A stretch of 23,480 bases of DNA from MADRE2 sp964397015 (GTDB taxonomy: Bacteria > Desulfobacterota > Desulfobacteria > Desulfobacterales > Desulfobacteraceae): positions 1-23,480 of the forward strand of contig CAYNHL010000052.1 in the NCBI GenBank assembly GCA_964397015.1, given 5' to 3'. Numbering within the stretch: the first letter of the stretch is position 1; every line of letters starts with the position of its first letter. Positions 8,042-16,260 of this stretch are shown piece after piece. The notes beneath the pieces are model-generated. The model had not been told where the DNA came from, did not search any database, and saw only the letters and a program-made list of their open reading frames with translations. The translations under genes and the position numbers were made by a program.

Positions 8042-8138
8042 TATCAAATTCGATCAATCATTGTTATAATCTAATTTTTCACAGTTAATTTATTGAATAT
8101 CCGAATTTAATTTGAATGTCAACCGGGTATATCAAATT
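8042..8138. repeat. TATCAAATT repeats flanking the regulator promoter (possible Lrp-type sites)
   Basis: Exact direct repeats TATCAAATT occur at 8042-8050 and 8130-8138, with an inverted AATTTGA at 8109-8115 between them. They straddle the candidate promoter of the Lrp-type gene: one sits just upstream of its -35, one in its leader. AT-rich spaced half-sites suit an autoregulatory Lrp-family wrap, but the region is AT-rich overall and chance cannot be excluded. Confidence 0.35.
8094..8122 (-). promoter_or_regulatory. Candidate promoter of the Lrp-panB operon
   Basis: On the minus strand a perfect -35 TTGACA (complement of 8117-8122) is followed after 17 bases by TATTCA (complement of 8094-8099), a weak -10 with 3 of 6 matches. 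It lies about 70 bp ahead of the regulator start. The weak -10 and adjacent repeats fit a regulated promoter. Confidence 0.45.
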
Positions 8139-8269
8139 TGTAATGCTATTTTATATGCTGTATTCCACTGGATTTACTGTCATAAAGAATCTTAAAGTAA
8201 GCTTTTTTTTTATGGTGAATACATGATATGAACAGGCATGAAAAAAGATGGATTGACAGGAGCCGGTGA

Positions 8270-8734
8270 ATGATGATTGAAAAACTGTCAGCGATATACG
8301 GCCTTTATGAGGAGGCAATCGAGGAGCCTGAACCCGGAAGCCGCCCGTGTCCACTGCTGGAAAATGAGACCTGCCCAGTGTATGACATCAGGCCTTTCGG
8401 CTGCAGGGCAATGTTGTCCCAGGCAGACTGTGCGGCAAATGGATACGCTCAAATGCCGCCTCTGGCATTGACTGTCAACCATGTTTTCATGCAGTTCATA
8501 GAACACCTGGATGCCGGGGGAGTATCCGGGAACCTTGCGGATCTGCTTTTGTGGCAGCTCGATAATAATAGTTTCGGTCAGGGACTTGTTAACACCCCTA
8601 CAGTTGATGCCGGGGCCGGAGAAAAGCAGGTACTGATTTCAAACCATCCCATTTCAGGGTTCATGATCCCCCCGGAACACCGGGAAAGAGTCAAGCCTCT
8701 TTTGGCAAGGCTTTCAAATATTGTAGCCGGGTAA
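8270..8734 (+). CDS. YkgJ-like cysteine-cluster protein lacking the usual N-terminal Cys motif
   Basis: A 154-aa protein whose segment 'CPLLENETCPVYDIRPFGCR' (27-46) plus C54 matches the second half of the YkgJ/UPF0153 zinc- or iron-chelating domain. The normal family N-terminus, with C-x2-C-x3-CC before this segment, is missing: an in-frame TGA lies directly before the ATG (8267-8269) and no Cys-rich reading frame is visible upstream. AGGAG at 8258-8262 supports the start. The remaining ~100 residues have no motif I recognise. It may be a shortened paralogue with a different metal site. It stands alone between divergent operon starts and the purH genes. Confidence 0.65.
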   Translation: MMIEKLSAIYGLYEEAIEEPEPGSRPCPLLENETCPVYDIRPFGCRAMLSQADCAANGYAQMPPLALTVNHVFMQFIEHLDAGGVSGNLADLLLWQLDNNSFGQGLVNTPTVDAGAGEKQVLISNHPISGFMIPPEHRERVKPLLARLSNIVAG

Positions 8735-8739
8735 AACCG

Positions 8740-8766
8740 TTGACTTTTCACCTGGATTTATATTAT
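8740..8766 (+). promoter_or_regulatory. Candidate promoter of the split purH genes
   Basis: TTGACT (8740-8745) and TATTAT (8761-8766) lie in the 97-bp gap before the cyclohydrolase gene. Both hexamers match 5 of 6 consensus bases, but the 15-base spacer is shorter than ideal. Confidence 0.4.
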
Positions 8767-8831
8767 GGGTAAAGCATCGTGATACAGTTTGCGAACCATA
8801 AAACCTGACAGGAAGCAAGGAAAAATAAAAG

Positions 8832-9515
8832 ATGAGCAAAAATGTGGTGGAGCGGATAGACAACCTGGTTGATGTGCGCACAGTCCTTGTCAGTGTATCG
8901 GACAAGACAGGGCTGGATGACTTTATTCCTGCACTGCTTGAAATAAACCCCGATATACGGATTTTATCCACAGGCGGAACTTTCAAGCGGATCAGCGACA
9001 TACTCGGGAGCCGGGCTCACGGAGTCCTGCAGCAGGTCAGTGAGTATACAGGCCAGAAAGAGACCCAGGGAGGGCTGGTAAAAACTCTTGATTTTAAAAT
9101 TTACCTGGGACTGTTGACAGAGACCTACAATGAAGCTCACCAGGATGATCTTGCCCAGGCAGGCGCACGGCCCATAGATATGGTGGTCGTGAACCTGTAT
9201 CCGTTTTCAAAAACCGTTGCCGGAGAGCAGGTGACCTGTGAAAAAGCAAGGGGCGAGATCGATATCGGAGGTCCTGCCATGATCCGTGCGGCTGCCAAGA
9301 ATTTTATACGGGTGGCATCTGTGGTGGACCCGGCATCCTATCCACAGGTTATTTCAATTTTGAAAAAGCATGACGGAGCTCTCGGTCTCGAAGACAGGTT
9401 AGAACTGGCCCGTAAAGCCTTTGCCCATACAGCGGCTTATGACCAGGCCATTTCTGCCTACCTTGAAAACATACCCTTTGAATCGGTCGATGCCTGCTAT
9501 CGAACAGGAGAATAA
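8832..9515 (+). CDS. purH: IMP cyclohydrolase (PurH N-terminal, MGS-like domain) as a separate protein
   Basis: A 227-aa protein equivalent to the N-terminal half of bifunctional PurH, which closes FAICAR to IMP in the last purine step. Visible family motifs are 'VSVSDKTGLDDF' near residue 20, 'LSTGGTFKRI', 'VSEYTG', 'VKTL', 'VVNLYPF' and 'IDIGGPAMIRAAAKN'. The usual 'DGRVKTLHPKxHGG' segment is altered to 'QGGLVKTLDFKIYLGL', so the normal Arg, His and Gly residues there are replaced. It stops with TAA at 9513-9515, followed three bases later, in the same frame, by the transformylase gene. The split is discussed as a finding. Activity of this divergent domain is likely but not certain. Confidence 0.85.
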   Translation: MSKNVVERIDNLVDVRTVLVSVSDKTGLDDFIPALLEINPDIRILSTGGTFKRISDILGSRAHGVLQQVSEYTGQKETQGGLVKTLDFKIYLGLLTETYNEAHQDDLAQAGARPIDMVVVNLYPFSKTVAGEQVTCEKARGEIDIGGPAMIRAAAKNFIRVASVVDPASYPQVISILKKHDGALGLEDRLELARKAFAHTAAYDQAISAYLENIPFESVDACYRTGE

Positions 9516-9518
9516 ACC

Positions 9519-10772
9519 ATGACGAGTGATTTGAAACAGATGTACAAAACCATTATGGACGATCATTTTACCCCGGCAATGGAAATTTCATTTGTGGCCG
9601 GTGACAATAGCCGCCAGACCCTTTTTTATGAAAAGGTCTCCTGGGTGATCGACGGAGTGGAAAAAGGCCTTAGATACGGTGAAAACCCCGGACAGGAAGC
9701 GGCATTGTACAAACTGGTCAACGGTAACCTTGCGCTCGGGGACGTAAGGACCATCGAACCTGGAAAATACCTGGTATCCGACATCGAGCTGCTTCAGTCC
9801 GGAAAACATCCGGGCAAGACCAACCTGACCGATGCAGACAATGCCCTGAATATCCTGAGATATTTTTCCGACCGGCCCTGTGCGGTGATTGTCAAGCACA
9901 ACAACCCCTGCGGTGTGGCCCGTGCAGAAAGCCTGGAATCGGCTTATACCAGAGCCTACATGGCGGACCGGGTGGCCGCTTTTGGCGGATGTATCGCCCT
10001 GAACCGGGCAGTGGACAAATCAACTGCGGAAGCAATTGCAGCCCAGTATGCCGAAGTTGTCGTCGCACCTGAGTTTGAAGAAGGGTCGGTGGATATCCTG
10101 TCAAAGCGCAGCAATCTGCGCGTTATACGCATACATGCAATGGAGCGTCTGCATACCTTTGTCAATGAGCGCGTACTGGATATGAAAAGCCTGATGGACG
10201 GAGGCATGATCACCCAATGGTCGTTTGTACCCAGGACCCTTTCAAAAGATGACCTGGTTACGGCCACGGCGGAATACAAGGGGAAAAAATACAAAGTAGA
10301 ACGCGAGCCCACGCCTTCTGAATACGATGACATGCTGTTCGGGTGGCTGGTGGAAACCGGGATAACATCCAATTCCGTGATTTATGTCAAGGACAATGTG
10401 ACCGTGGGGATAGGTACCGGGGAGCAGGACCGGGTCGGTGTGGCAGAGATAGCGGTTGACAAGGCCTACCGCAAGCTCATGGACCGGTACAGTTTCCAGC
10501 GGTTCAATACACCCTATTCAGACCTTGCAGACCATGATAAAAGAGAGGCCATCGCAAAAGAGGTCGAAAAGCTAAAGGGCGGGCTCAAGGGCGCCTGCAT
10601 GGTATCCGACGCCTTTTTTCCCTTCAGGGACGGAATCGATGTAGGGCTGAGGCAGGGTGTTAAATCCGTTATCCAGCCGGGGGGCTCATTGAATGATTAC
10701 CAGTCCGTAGAGGCCTGCAATGAATATGGTGCGACCATGGTGTTTACCGGCCAGAGAAGCTTCAAACATTGA
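9519..10772 (+). CDS. purH: AICAR transformylase (PurH C-terminal domain) as a separate protein
   Basis: This enzyme formylates AICAR with 10-formyl-tetrahydrofolate to give FAICAR, which the upstream protein cyclises. The 417-aa protein contains 'RYGENPGQ' (52-59; usual His replaced by Gly), the catalytic 'KHNNPCG' (126-132), 'AFGGCIALNR', 'VGIGTGEQDRVGVAEIA', 'SDAFFPFRDGID', 'QPGGS' and the terminal 'TGQRSFKH'. It is about 90 residues longer than the transformylase part of standard bifunctional PurH (about 320), with extra sequence at the N-terminus and in the middle, so it looks like an independent form rather than a broken half. AGGAG (9506-9510) precedes the ATG. The stop is two bases from the convergent exoribonuclease stop. 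Confidence 0.92.
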   Translation: MTSDLKQMYKTIMDDHFTPAMEISFVAGDNSRQTLFYEKVSWVIDGVEKGLRYGENPGQEAALYKLVNGNLALGDVRTIEPGKYLVSDIELLQSGKHPGKTNLTDADNALNILRYFSDRPCAVIVKHNNPCGVARAESLESAYTRAYMADRVAAFGGCIALNRAVDKSTAEAIAAQYAEVVVAPEFEEGSVDILSKRSNLRVIRIHAMERLHTFVNERVLDMKSLMDGGMITQWSFVPRTLSKDDLVTATAEYKGKKYKVEREPTPSEYDDMLFGWLVETGITSNSVIYVKDNVTVGIGTGEQDRVGVAEIAVDKAYRKLMDRYSFQRFNTPYSDLADHDKREAIAKEVEKLKGGLKGACMVSDAFFPFRDGIDVGLRQGVKSVIQPGGSLNDYQSVEACNEYGATMVFTGQRSFKH

Positions 10773-10774
10773 CG

Positions 10775-12769
10775 TCAGGCAAAAAGTGACAGCTGGTCCC
10801 GCCTGGCATCCGCATGCTGGATGGTCACCCGGATTATATCACCGTTTTTCAGTCTCAATCCGCTTGCCGGCAGCCGGGCTTCCAGCATGAATTCCTTTAT
10901 CAATACGGTATAAAAATCTTTACGGTTTTCTAAGACAAGGGATTCAAAATCTTTTCCCCGCTGTGATTCCAGGTATTTCAAGAGCCAGTATCGCTTTCGC
11001 AGGAACTGTAGCCGGTTGGCATTGGCAATCGGGGTGGTCATGATCTGCAGAAGATTTTCCATGCTGTCTTTTGAATAGCCCGGTTCATAGCCCATAATGG
11101 CCCGCAGCTGACGTTGTGTCAGCAGGTCGTGATACCGCCGGATAGGGGATGTGGCCGTGACATAACTGTCCACGCCCAGCCCTGCATGCATTTGCGGGTC
11201 AGGGCAGATGACGACGCGGCTGAGTTGTCTGCGCTGCATGACATTGAGCAGCAGTGATTCTTCAATACCTTTGAACAGCCTTTGTTTCGGAGCGGTCTGT
11301 GACCTGAACACCGCCGGCATATCGTTGTCTGCCAGGAATTTGGCCATCAGGGAATTGGCAAAAATCATCATTTCCGAGATCAGCATCCTGGCCGGATTTT
11401 CCCGGTCAATCTTGGCATAATTGATCTCGTTGTTTTCATCGATCCAGATATTGACCTCCGGCAGGGTGATCTGCACGGCGCCGGCCTTGAGGCGCTTTTC
11501 CCTGAGCATCTGGGCGATTTTGTAAAGGGTGGTGACCGGGTCGTCCTTGCCGTTGAGCAGGTTGGCCTCGGTATAGGTCATCTGCTGCCGGACCTTGATG
11601 ATACTGGGAACGATTGAATACTCCATGATTTCAAAAAACCGGTTCAGTTTCACCATGGTCGACACAGCGGGTCTGGGTTCACCTTCTTTCAGGCTGCACA
11701 GGTCTTCTGAAAGCTCGGGCGGGATCATGGATATCTTGTCGTCAGGCATGTAGATGGAGCTGCCTCTGTGTTTTGCCTGGAGGTCGATATCATCACCCTC
11801 CTTGATATAGTGGCCCACGTCGATGATGTGGACACCAAGGGTATATCCATCGTCTGTTTTTTCAAGGCTGACCGCATCATCGATATCCAGGGTTGACTGA
11901 CCGTCAATTGTAATTGTCGGTATGCCGGTGAAATCGTGCCGCAGAGGATCGTCAAGAAAATCATTCTGGTTTACGGAAAGTTCCGCGGACCTGGACAAGG
12001 CGGTTTTCGGGAACTTTACTGGAATATCCAGGCGGAGCAGGTCTATATTTTCATGGATATCCCATACACCGGCTTTTACCATCACAGTGAAAATCTGGTC
12101 AGGTGAATTCATGCCGGCTTTTTTCAGCATCAGCTTGGCAATTCCGGCATGGGATGCATCATTGCCGAAAAGGTAATAGGATTTTAAAACATCGACTACC
12201 CTGGGATTGATGTTGTTGGTCTGGCTCTTTTCAGCATCAATCCATGAAGAGAGCCATGCAGCACCCTGCTGTATCAGTATTTCCCTTTTTTCGGCCTCTT
12301 CGAGCTGCTGTTTTTTTGCGGCCACCTGCTCGGGTGAAAGGGGAACAAGGGTGGTGTTGTTGAACTGGAAATAAAGCCTGTCATGGAAAAAGGCCCTTAT
12401 TACCGCTGATTCATGGTCGGAGCTGATCGGGCCGTCAAAGCAGAACATGGTCATGGTCGGGATGTCGATGGTCTGGTTTCTTTCATCGTGCAGAATTTCC
12501 CATAACTCTGTGATGTCGATGCGGCTGGATAGTTGTTTTCTGAGCTCGGCCGATTGTTTGAGTTCTGTGACTAAGGTATTGCGGGGCAGGGCGGGGTCCA
12601 GCCTGCTTTTGGAAACATGGGACAGGCGTTTTTCAGAAATACTGACTTCCCTGTTGTTTTCAGTGAGCAGGCGCAGTTTTCCCTTGCTTTCGTTCAGGAT
12701 AACCGCTGAAATAATTTTTTGCTGTTCGATGTATTCAACAATATGGCCGATATTCATGGAATCGACCAT
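10775..12769 (-). CDS. RNB-family 3'-5' exoribonuclease (RNase II/R type)
   Basis: A 664-aa protein. Residues ~1-270 hold a divergent N-terminal region (small beta domain plus a helical segment). The RNB catalytic domain starts near 275, with 'TITIDGQSTLDIDDAVS' giving the four metal-binding Asp (D289, D295, D297, D298). 'HIIDVGHYI', 'SSIYMPDDKISMIPPELSEDLCSL' (337-360) and 'TSPIRRYHDLL' follow. The C-terminus ('LRLKNGDIIRVTIQHADARRDQLSLF') is a short S1/OB-like strand set. It would hydrolyse RNA from the 3' end to nucleoside monophosphates. Starts at 12769 or 12757 are both possible; neither has a strong ribosome site. It is shorter than E. coli RNase R (813 aa) and close to RNase II (644 aa). 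Confidence 0.9.
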   Translation of the reverse strand: MVDSMNIGHIVEYIEQQKIISAVILNESKGKLRLLTENNREVSISEKRLSHVSKSRLDPALPRNTLVTELKQSAELRKQLSSRIDITELWEILHDERNQTIDIPTMTMFCFDGPISSDHESAVIRAFFHDRLYFQFNNTTLVPLSPEQVAAKKQQLEEAEKREILIQQGAAWLSSWIDAEKSQTNNINPRVVDVLKSYYLFGNDASHAGIAKLMLKKAGMNSPDQIFTVMVKAGVWDIHENIDLLRLDIPVKFPKTALSRSAELSVNQNDFLDDPLRHDFTGIPTITIDGQSTLDIDDAVSLEKTDDGYTLGVHIIDVGHYIKEGDDIDLQAKHRGSSIYMPDDKISMIPPELSEDLCSLKEGEPRPAVSTMVKLNRFFEIMEYSIVPSIIKVRQQMTYTEANLLNGKDDPVTTLYKIAQMLREKRLKAGAVQITLPEVNIWIDENNEINYAKIDRENPARMLISEMMIFANSLMAKFLADNDMPAVFRSQTAPKQRLFKGIEESLLLNVMQRRQLSRVVICPDPQMHAGLGVDSYVTATSPIRRYHDLLTQRQLRAIMGYEPGYSKDSMENLLQIMTTPIANANRLQFLRKRYWLLKYLESQRGKDFESLVLENRKDFYTVLIKEFMLEARLPASGLRLKNGDIIRVTIQHADARRDQLSLFA

Positions 12770-12851
12770 ACCACCGAAGGCCGTGAAAAGTCAAATGCAG
12801 TTGGCGGCAAGTGCCTTGAAAAAAGGCTTTTAATCCTGTAAACTGAAGGGT

Positions 12852-13394
12852 ATGGGGCGCAAGACAAAAAAAAATAAAAATAAAATTCAGGTTCTGGCAC
12901 CCGGCCATGATTTTTACGGGGCCTTTGGTGTCGAGCCCCCAACCATTGAGCCACCGCCTGGGGAACCGGACAGCACAGCGCTTGAACCTGAATTTAATAA
13001 ACTGCTTGAGGAAAATCTCAAGGGCCGTTCTGCCTCGGCCATGCTGCGTGCCAAGAAAGAGAGGAAAATCCAGCCGTCACTTCCGCTTCAAAAGCGCCTC
13101 AAAAGATATCCTGCACCGGAGTGCGAGCTGGATCTTCACGGGTTTAACGCAATCGGGGCCAGGCTGCAGACAGACTCGTTCATAAGAACCCGCTGGCAGC
13201 AGGGTTTTTTTACCCTGCGCTTGATCGTGGGAAAAGGCCGGCATTCTGAATCCGGGGCCGTACTGCCGGATGTGGCCGAAGATCTCTTGGTCTCGTTGAA
13301 AAAAGAAGGACTGGTCCTGCATTATGAATGGGAAAAGAAGAAAAAAACACAAAGCGGCGCTGTCATTGTCTACTTGAAACGCTTTACCGGTTGA
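12852..13394 (+). CDS. Smr-domain protein (MutS2 C-terminal-like)
   Basis: A 180-aa protein. The N-terminal ~90 residues are basic and low-complexity ('GRKTKKNKNKI', then a Pro-rich patch). The Smr domain covers about 96-180, with the signature 'LDLHGFNAIGA' and 'LIVGKGRHSESGAVLPDVAEDLL'. Stand-alone Smr proteins are nicking nucleases or RNA-cleaving factors; the exact substrate is unknown. The ATG at 12852 has GAAGGG only one base upstream, an unusually close ribosome site, and an in-frame stop at 12831 excludes a much longer protein. It is divergent from the exoribonuclease and its 3' end overlaps mltG by 11 bp. Confidence 0.85.
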   Translation: MGRKTKKNKNKIQVLAPGHDFYGAFGVEPPTIEPPPGEPDSTALEPEFNKLLEENLKGRSASAMLRAKKERKIQPSLPLQKRLKRYPAPECELDLHGFNAIGARLQTDSFIRTRWQQGFFTLRLIVGKGRHSESGAVLPDVAEDLLVSLKKEGLVLHYEWEKKKKTQSGAVIVYLKRFTG

Positions 13395-14397
13395 GCTGGT
13401 ATTTGGAAACCGCCCTGTTATGCTCCTTGAGTGTCTTGGAAAAATAATGAGATCCGTCATTCCTGGATACAAAGAATAAAAACGGGGTCGATTCCGGCTC
13501 CAGTGCAGCCTGGATGGATAATTTCCCGGGACTGGCAATGGGGCCGGGTGGAAGCCCCTTTATTGCATAGGTATTGTAAGGTGTCCGGGTGGTCAGGTGC
13601 CGGCGGGTGATGTTGCCGTCAAAATTATCGATTCCGTAGATAACAGTGGGGTCGCTTTGAAGTTTCATGCCTTTTTCAAGGCGGTTGTGAAAAACAGATG
13701 AAATAACAGGACGTTCATCTGCCTTGCTTGTTTCTTTTTCGATTATGGAAGCCAGCGTGACAATTTCGTGTCTCGTAAATCCCATATCGTTCCCTTTTTG
13801 TTCCCATTCCCTGGTATAGATGTCATGAAACCGCTGCACCATGGTGGACAAAATCAGCTCACAGGAGGCCTGTACAGGAAAAAAATATGTTTCAGGGAAA
13901 AGGTATCCTTCAAGCGAATCAGTTTCAAGGCCGCATGAACGAATGAATCCTGTATCCCGGGCCAGCCGTGAAAAAGTATCGGTTTTACAGAATCCGGCGT
14001 TTCCAAAGATCTGCCCGGTTTCCTCTATTGTAAGGCCTTCAGGTACCGTAATTTTATGCAGCCGGACTTTTCCCGAGGTAAGGATGTGGAGGACCTGTTC
14101 GGGTGTGATGTTCCCGGAAAAAGCATATTCTCCGGCATGGATCCGGGTGTCGGCCCCTTTGAAGCGGACCAGAAGTTTGAAGAGAAACCGGCTTGAAACA
14201 ACGCCTTCATTGTGAAGATTGCTGGTAATCTGCTCGAGCGGTTGTCCTGGTTTCACATGAAAGACAACACCCGGCGGCGATATGCTGACAGGTGTTCTTG
14301 AAAAGGAGGAAAGATGAAAAATGAGACCAGTGCCGGCAACGGCAACTATAATAAAAAAAATACCGGTGCAGTATAAAATGATTTTCAGACGTCTCAT
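13384..14397 (-). CDS. mltG: Endolytic peptidoglycan transglycosylase MltG (YceG-like)
   Basis: A 337-aa membrane-anchored enzyme with one N-terminal transmembrane helix (about 5-28), a LysM-like segment near 43-75 and the YceG catalytic domain. 'LASIIEKET' contains E220, matching catalytic E218 of E. coli MltG. 'VFHNRLEKGMKLQSDPTVIYGI' and 'TPYNTYAIKGLPPGPIASPG' are family signatures. It cleaves nascent glycan strands in the periplasm and so limits their length. It follows rnfA by 62 bp on the same strand and may be read through from the rnf operon; no terminator is seen between them. Its tail overlaps the convergent Smr gene. Confidence 0.94.
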   Translation of the reverse strand: MRRLKIILYCTGIFFIIVAVAGTGLIFHLSSFSRTPVSISPPGVVFHVKPGQPLEQITSNLHNEGVVSSRFLFKLLVRFKGADTRIHAGEYAFSGNITPEQVLHILTSGKVRLHKITVPEGLTIEETGQIFGNAGFCKTDTFSRLARDTGFIRSCGLETDSLEGYLFPETYFFPVQASCELILSTMVQRFHDIYTREWEQKGNDMGFTRHEIVTLASIIEKETSKADERPVISSVFHNRLEKGMKLQSDPTVIYGIDNFDGNITRRHLTTRTPYNTYAIKGLPPGPIASPGKLSIQAALEPESTPFLFFVSRNDGSHYFSKTLKEHNRAVSKYQLNR

Positions 14398-14459
14398 TTT
14401 TTTATACCGGCCAAAGGTTTCCAGTGCCGGTCAAGGTCATATCGTTCACTGCAGGGCAA

Positions 14460-15032
14460 TTACACCATTCCCTTGAAAGACATGAACGTCAATGCAATTA
14501 TGCCGGCCGTCACCAGGCCTATCGAAGTGTCCTGAAAGGGTTTTGGCACTTTTGCCAGGTTGATCCGTTCTCTGACACCGGCAAAGAGAATCAGTGCCAG
14601 CCCGAATCCCACAGCCAGGGAAAAGGCGGATGTCAGGGCCTTGAGAAAAGGGTACTCTTTGCCGATGTTGATCAGGCAGCTTCCCATGACAGCGCAGTTG
14701 GTCGTGATCAGGGGGAGGAAAATACCAAGCCCTGCATAAAGAGCCGGAATCATCTTTTTTAAGAACATTTCCACGAACTGAACCAACGACGCTATAACCA
14801 GGATGAATGAAAGGGTTCTCAAGTATTCCACGTCAAGAGGTTTGAGCAGAAAAGTGTCCACCACCCAGGTGATGGTCCCGGCCATGACCAGGACAAAGAT
14901 GACCGCCATTGCCATACCAACTGCGGTTTCCATTTTTTTGGAAGTACCCATGAACGGGCACTGGCCTAAAAACTGGGCCAGCAGGATATTGTTTATAAAG
15001 ACACCGGCGATGAATATTTCAAAATAGGCCAT
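14460..15032 (-). CDS. rnfA: Rnf electron-transport complex subunit A
   Basis: A 190-aa, six-helix integral membrane protein homologous to RnfE/NqrD/NqrE. It carries 'CPFMGTS' near residue 25 and 'TTNCAVMG' near 110; these Cys bind the intramembrane [2Fe-2S] cluster shared with RnfE. Rnf couples electron transfer to Na+ or H+ export. AAGGAGA precedes the ATG at normal spacing, 11 bp after rnfE. In most bacterial clusters rnfB follows rnfA; here the next gene is mltG. Confidence 0.95.
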   Translation of the reverse strand: MAYFEIFIAGVFINNILLAQFLGQCPFMGTSKKMETAVGMAMAVIFVLVMAGTITWVVDTFLLKPLDVEYLRTLSFILVIASLVQFVEMFLKKMIPALYAGLGIFLPLITTNCAVMGSCLINIGKEYPFLKALTSAFSLAVGFGLALILFAGVRERINLAKVPKPFQDTSIGLVTAGIIALTFMSFKGMV

Positions 15033-15043
15033 TGAAGGTCTCC

Positions 15044-15652
15044 TTATTTACTGGGGATAAGGTTCATGGCAGCCAGCATCAGGCCTAAAGCGATAAAGGC
15101 GCCGGGGGCTTCGACCATGAACGAAAAGGGATGGAATGCTGGACCCATTTCAAAAATGGGATTTCCGTTCCAAAGGGTGATGGTACCGGAGCCCAGAAGT
15201 TCTCTGACCGCCCCCAGGGACCCTAATGAAAGGGTAAATCCAAGGCCGATACCCAGGCCGTCAGCAAGGGCGAATACCGGTTTGTTCTTACTGGCAAAGG
15301 CTTCTGCCCGGCCCAAAACAATGCAGTTCACCACGATCAGTGGGATGAAAATTCCAAGCTTGAGAAAGAGCTGATAGGTATAGGCCTGCATCATCAGTTC
15401 CACTATGGTTACAAATGTGGCAATGATAACGATGAAACAGGCTATCCTGACTTTGGCCGGGATGACATTCCTGAGCAGCGAAACAAGGATATTGGAAAAC
15501 ACAAGGACAAATGTGGTTGCCAGACCCATTCCAATGCCGTTCTCAACGGTTTTGGTCACAGCAAGCACCGGGCAGAGTCCTAAAACAAGCCTGAAAGGCG
15601 GAATTTCAGCCCATAGTCCTTTTGTAAATTCTTTTACCAGGGATTGTGCCAT
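15044..15652 (-). CDS. rnfE: Rnf electron-transport complex subunit E
   Basis: A 202-aa, six-helix membrane protein. 'LVLGLCPVLAVTKT' (about 23-36) and 'VNCIVLGRAEAFAS' (about 107-120) supply the partner cysteines for the RnfA/RnfE [2Fe-2S] cluster in mid-membrane. Length and motifs are standard. GAGGAGA lies eight bases before the ATG; rnfG ends 23 bp upstream. Confidence 0.95.
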   Translation of the reverse strand: MAQSLVKEFTKGLWAEIPPFRLVLGLCPVLAVTKTVENGIGMGLATTFVLVFSNILVSLLRNVIPAKVRIACFIVIIATFVTIVELMMQAYTYQLFLKLGIFIPLIVVNCIVLGRAEAFASKNKPVFALADGLGIGLGFTLSLGSLGAVRELLGSGTITLWNGNPIFEMGPAFHPFSFMVEAPGAFIALGLMLAAMNLIPSK

Positions 15653-15675
15653 GGTTTACCGTCTCCTCTTATGGG

Positions 15676-16260
15676 TTACTGAAGTTGTTTTAGAATTTCG
15701 GGTTTGAGTTCCCTGTAAAGATTCTGGGTCTCTTTGGCCGCGAGTGTCACCGCCCTCGACGTGATAGTCGCACCGGATATGGCATCGATTTCGCCATTTT
15801 CATCCTTGAGGCCCAGGTTGGTGTCAAGGGGCTTTTTGGAAAACTGGGACACAAAGTCCGTGCTGTCCTTTACCCGTGAACCAAGACCCGGGGTTTCGGC
15901 ATGGGAGGTGACCCGGGCGGCTATGATTTCGTCTGTATCCAGATTTATGCCCATTATAAGGCCCACGTCACCGCCATACCCACCCTTGCCCATTGTTTCA
16001 AAGGCAACGGCCCGGGTTCCGTCTTCAAGGATACCTGGGAATACCTGGACACTTATTGTATCCGTCTCGATGGTAAACCGCTCCGTTATGGGATCGTTTT
16101 TGACGGATGTAAAAATTTCCCTTATAGCCGGAGCCTGCTGGTATTTGAGTACCTGTTCTTCTATTTTGAGTTCGGTGCCGGATTTGACCGCCGCCAGAAG
16201 GCCGCCTGCAAAAGCGGTGAGGAATGTCAGCACCAGGACCATTTTTATCATTTCACGCAT
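15676..16260 (-). CDS. rnfG: Rnf complex subunit G (flavinylated, FMN-binding domain)
   Basis: A 194-aa protein with one N-terminal transmembrane helix and a periplasmic FMN-binding domain. 'SGATITSRAV' (from about 162) is the flavinylation motif, with the Thr near residue 165 receiving FMN from ApbE. The ATG at 16260 is preferred: AAAGGG lies upstream and it overlaps the rnfD stop by 8 bp. An in-frame TTG at 16302 would overlap rnfD by 50 bp. No apbE gene is in the window. Confidence 0.94.
   Translation of the reverse strand: MREMIKMVLVLTFLTAFAGGLLAAVKSGTELKIEEQVLKYQQAPAIREIFTSVKNDPITERFTIETDTISVQVFPGILEDGTRAVAFETMGKGGYGGDVGLIMGINLDTDEIIAARVTSHAETPGLGSRVKDSTDFVSQFSKKPLDTNLGLKDENGEIDAISGATITSRAVTLAAKETQNLYRELKPEILKQLQ

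Noticed and set aside
12813..12844. GCCTT-gaaaa-AAGGC-TTTT hairpin, and a TTGAAA/TAAACT promoter for the Smr gene
   Set aside because: The stem is only 5 bp, and the promoter would start RNA at the start codon; both are too weak to annotate.
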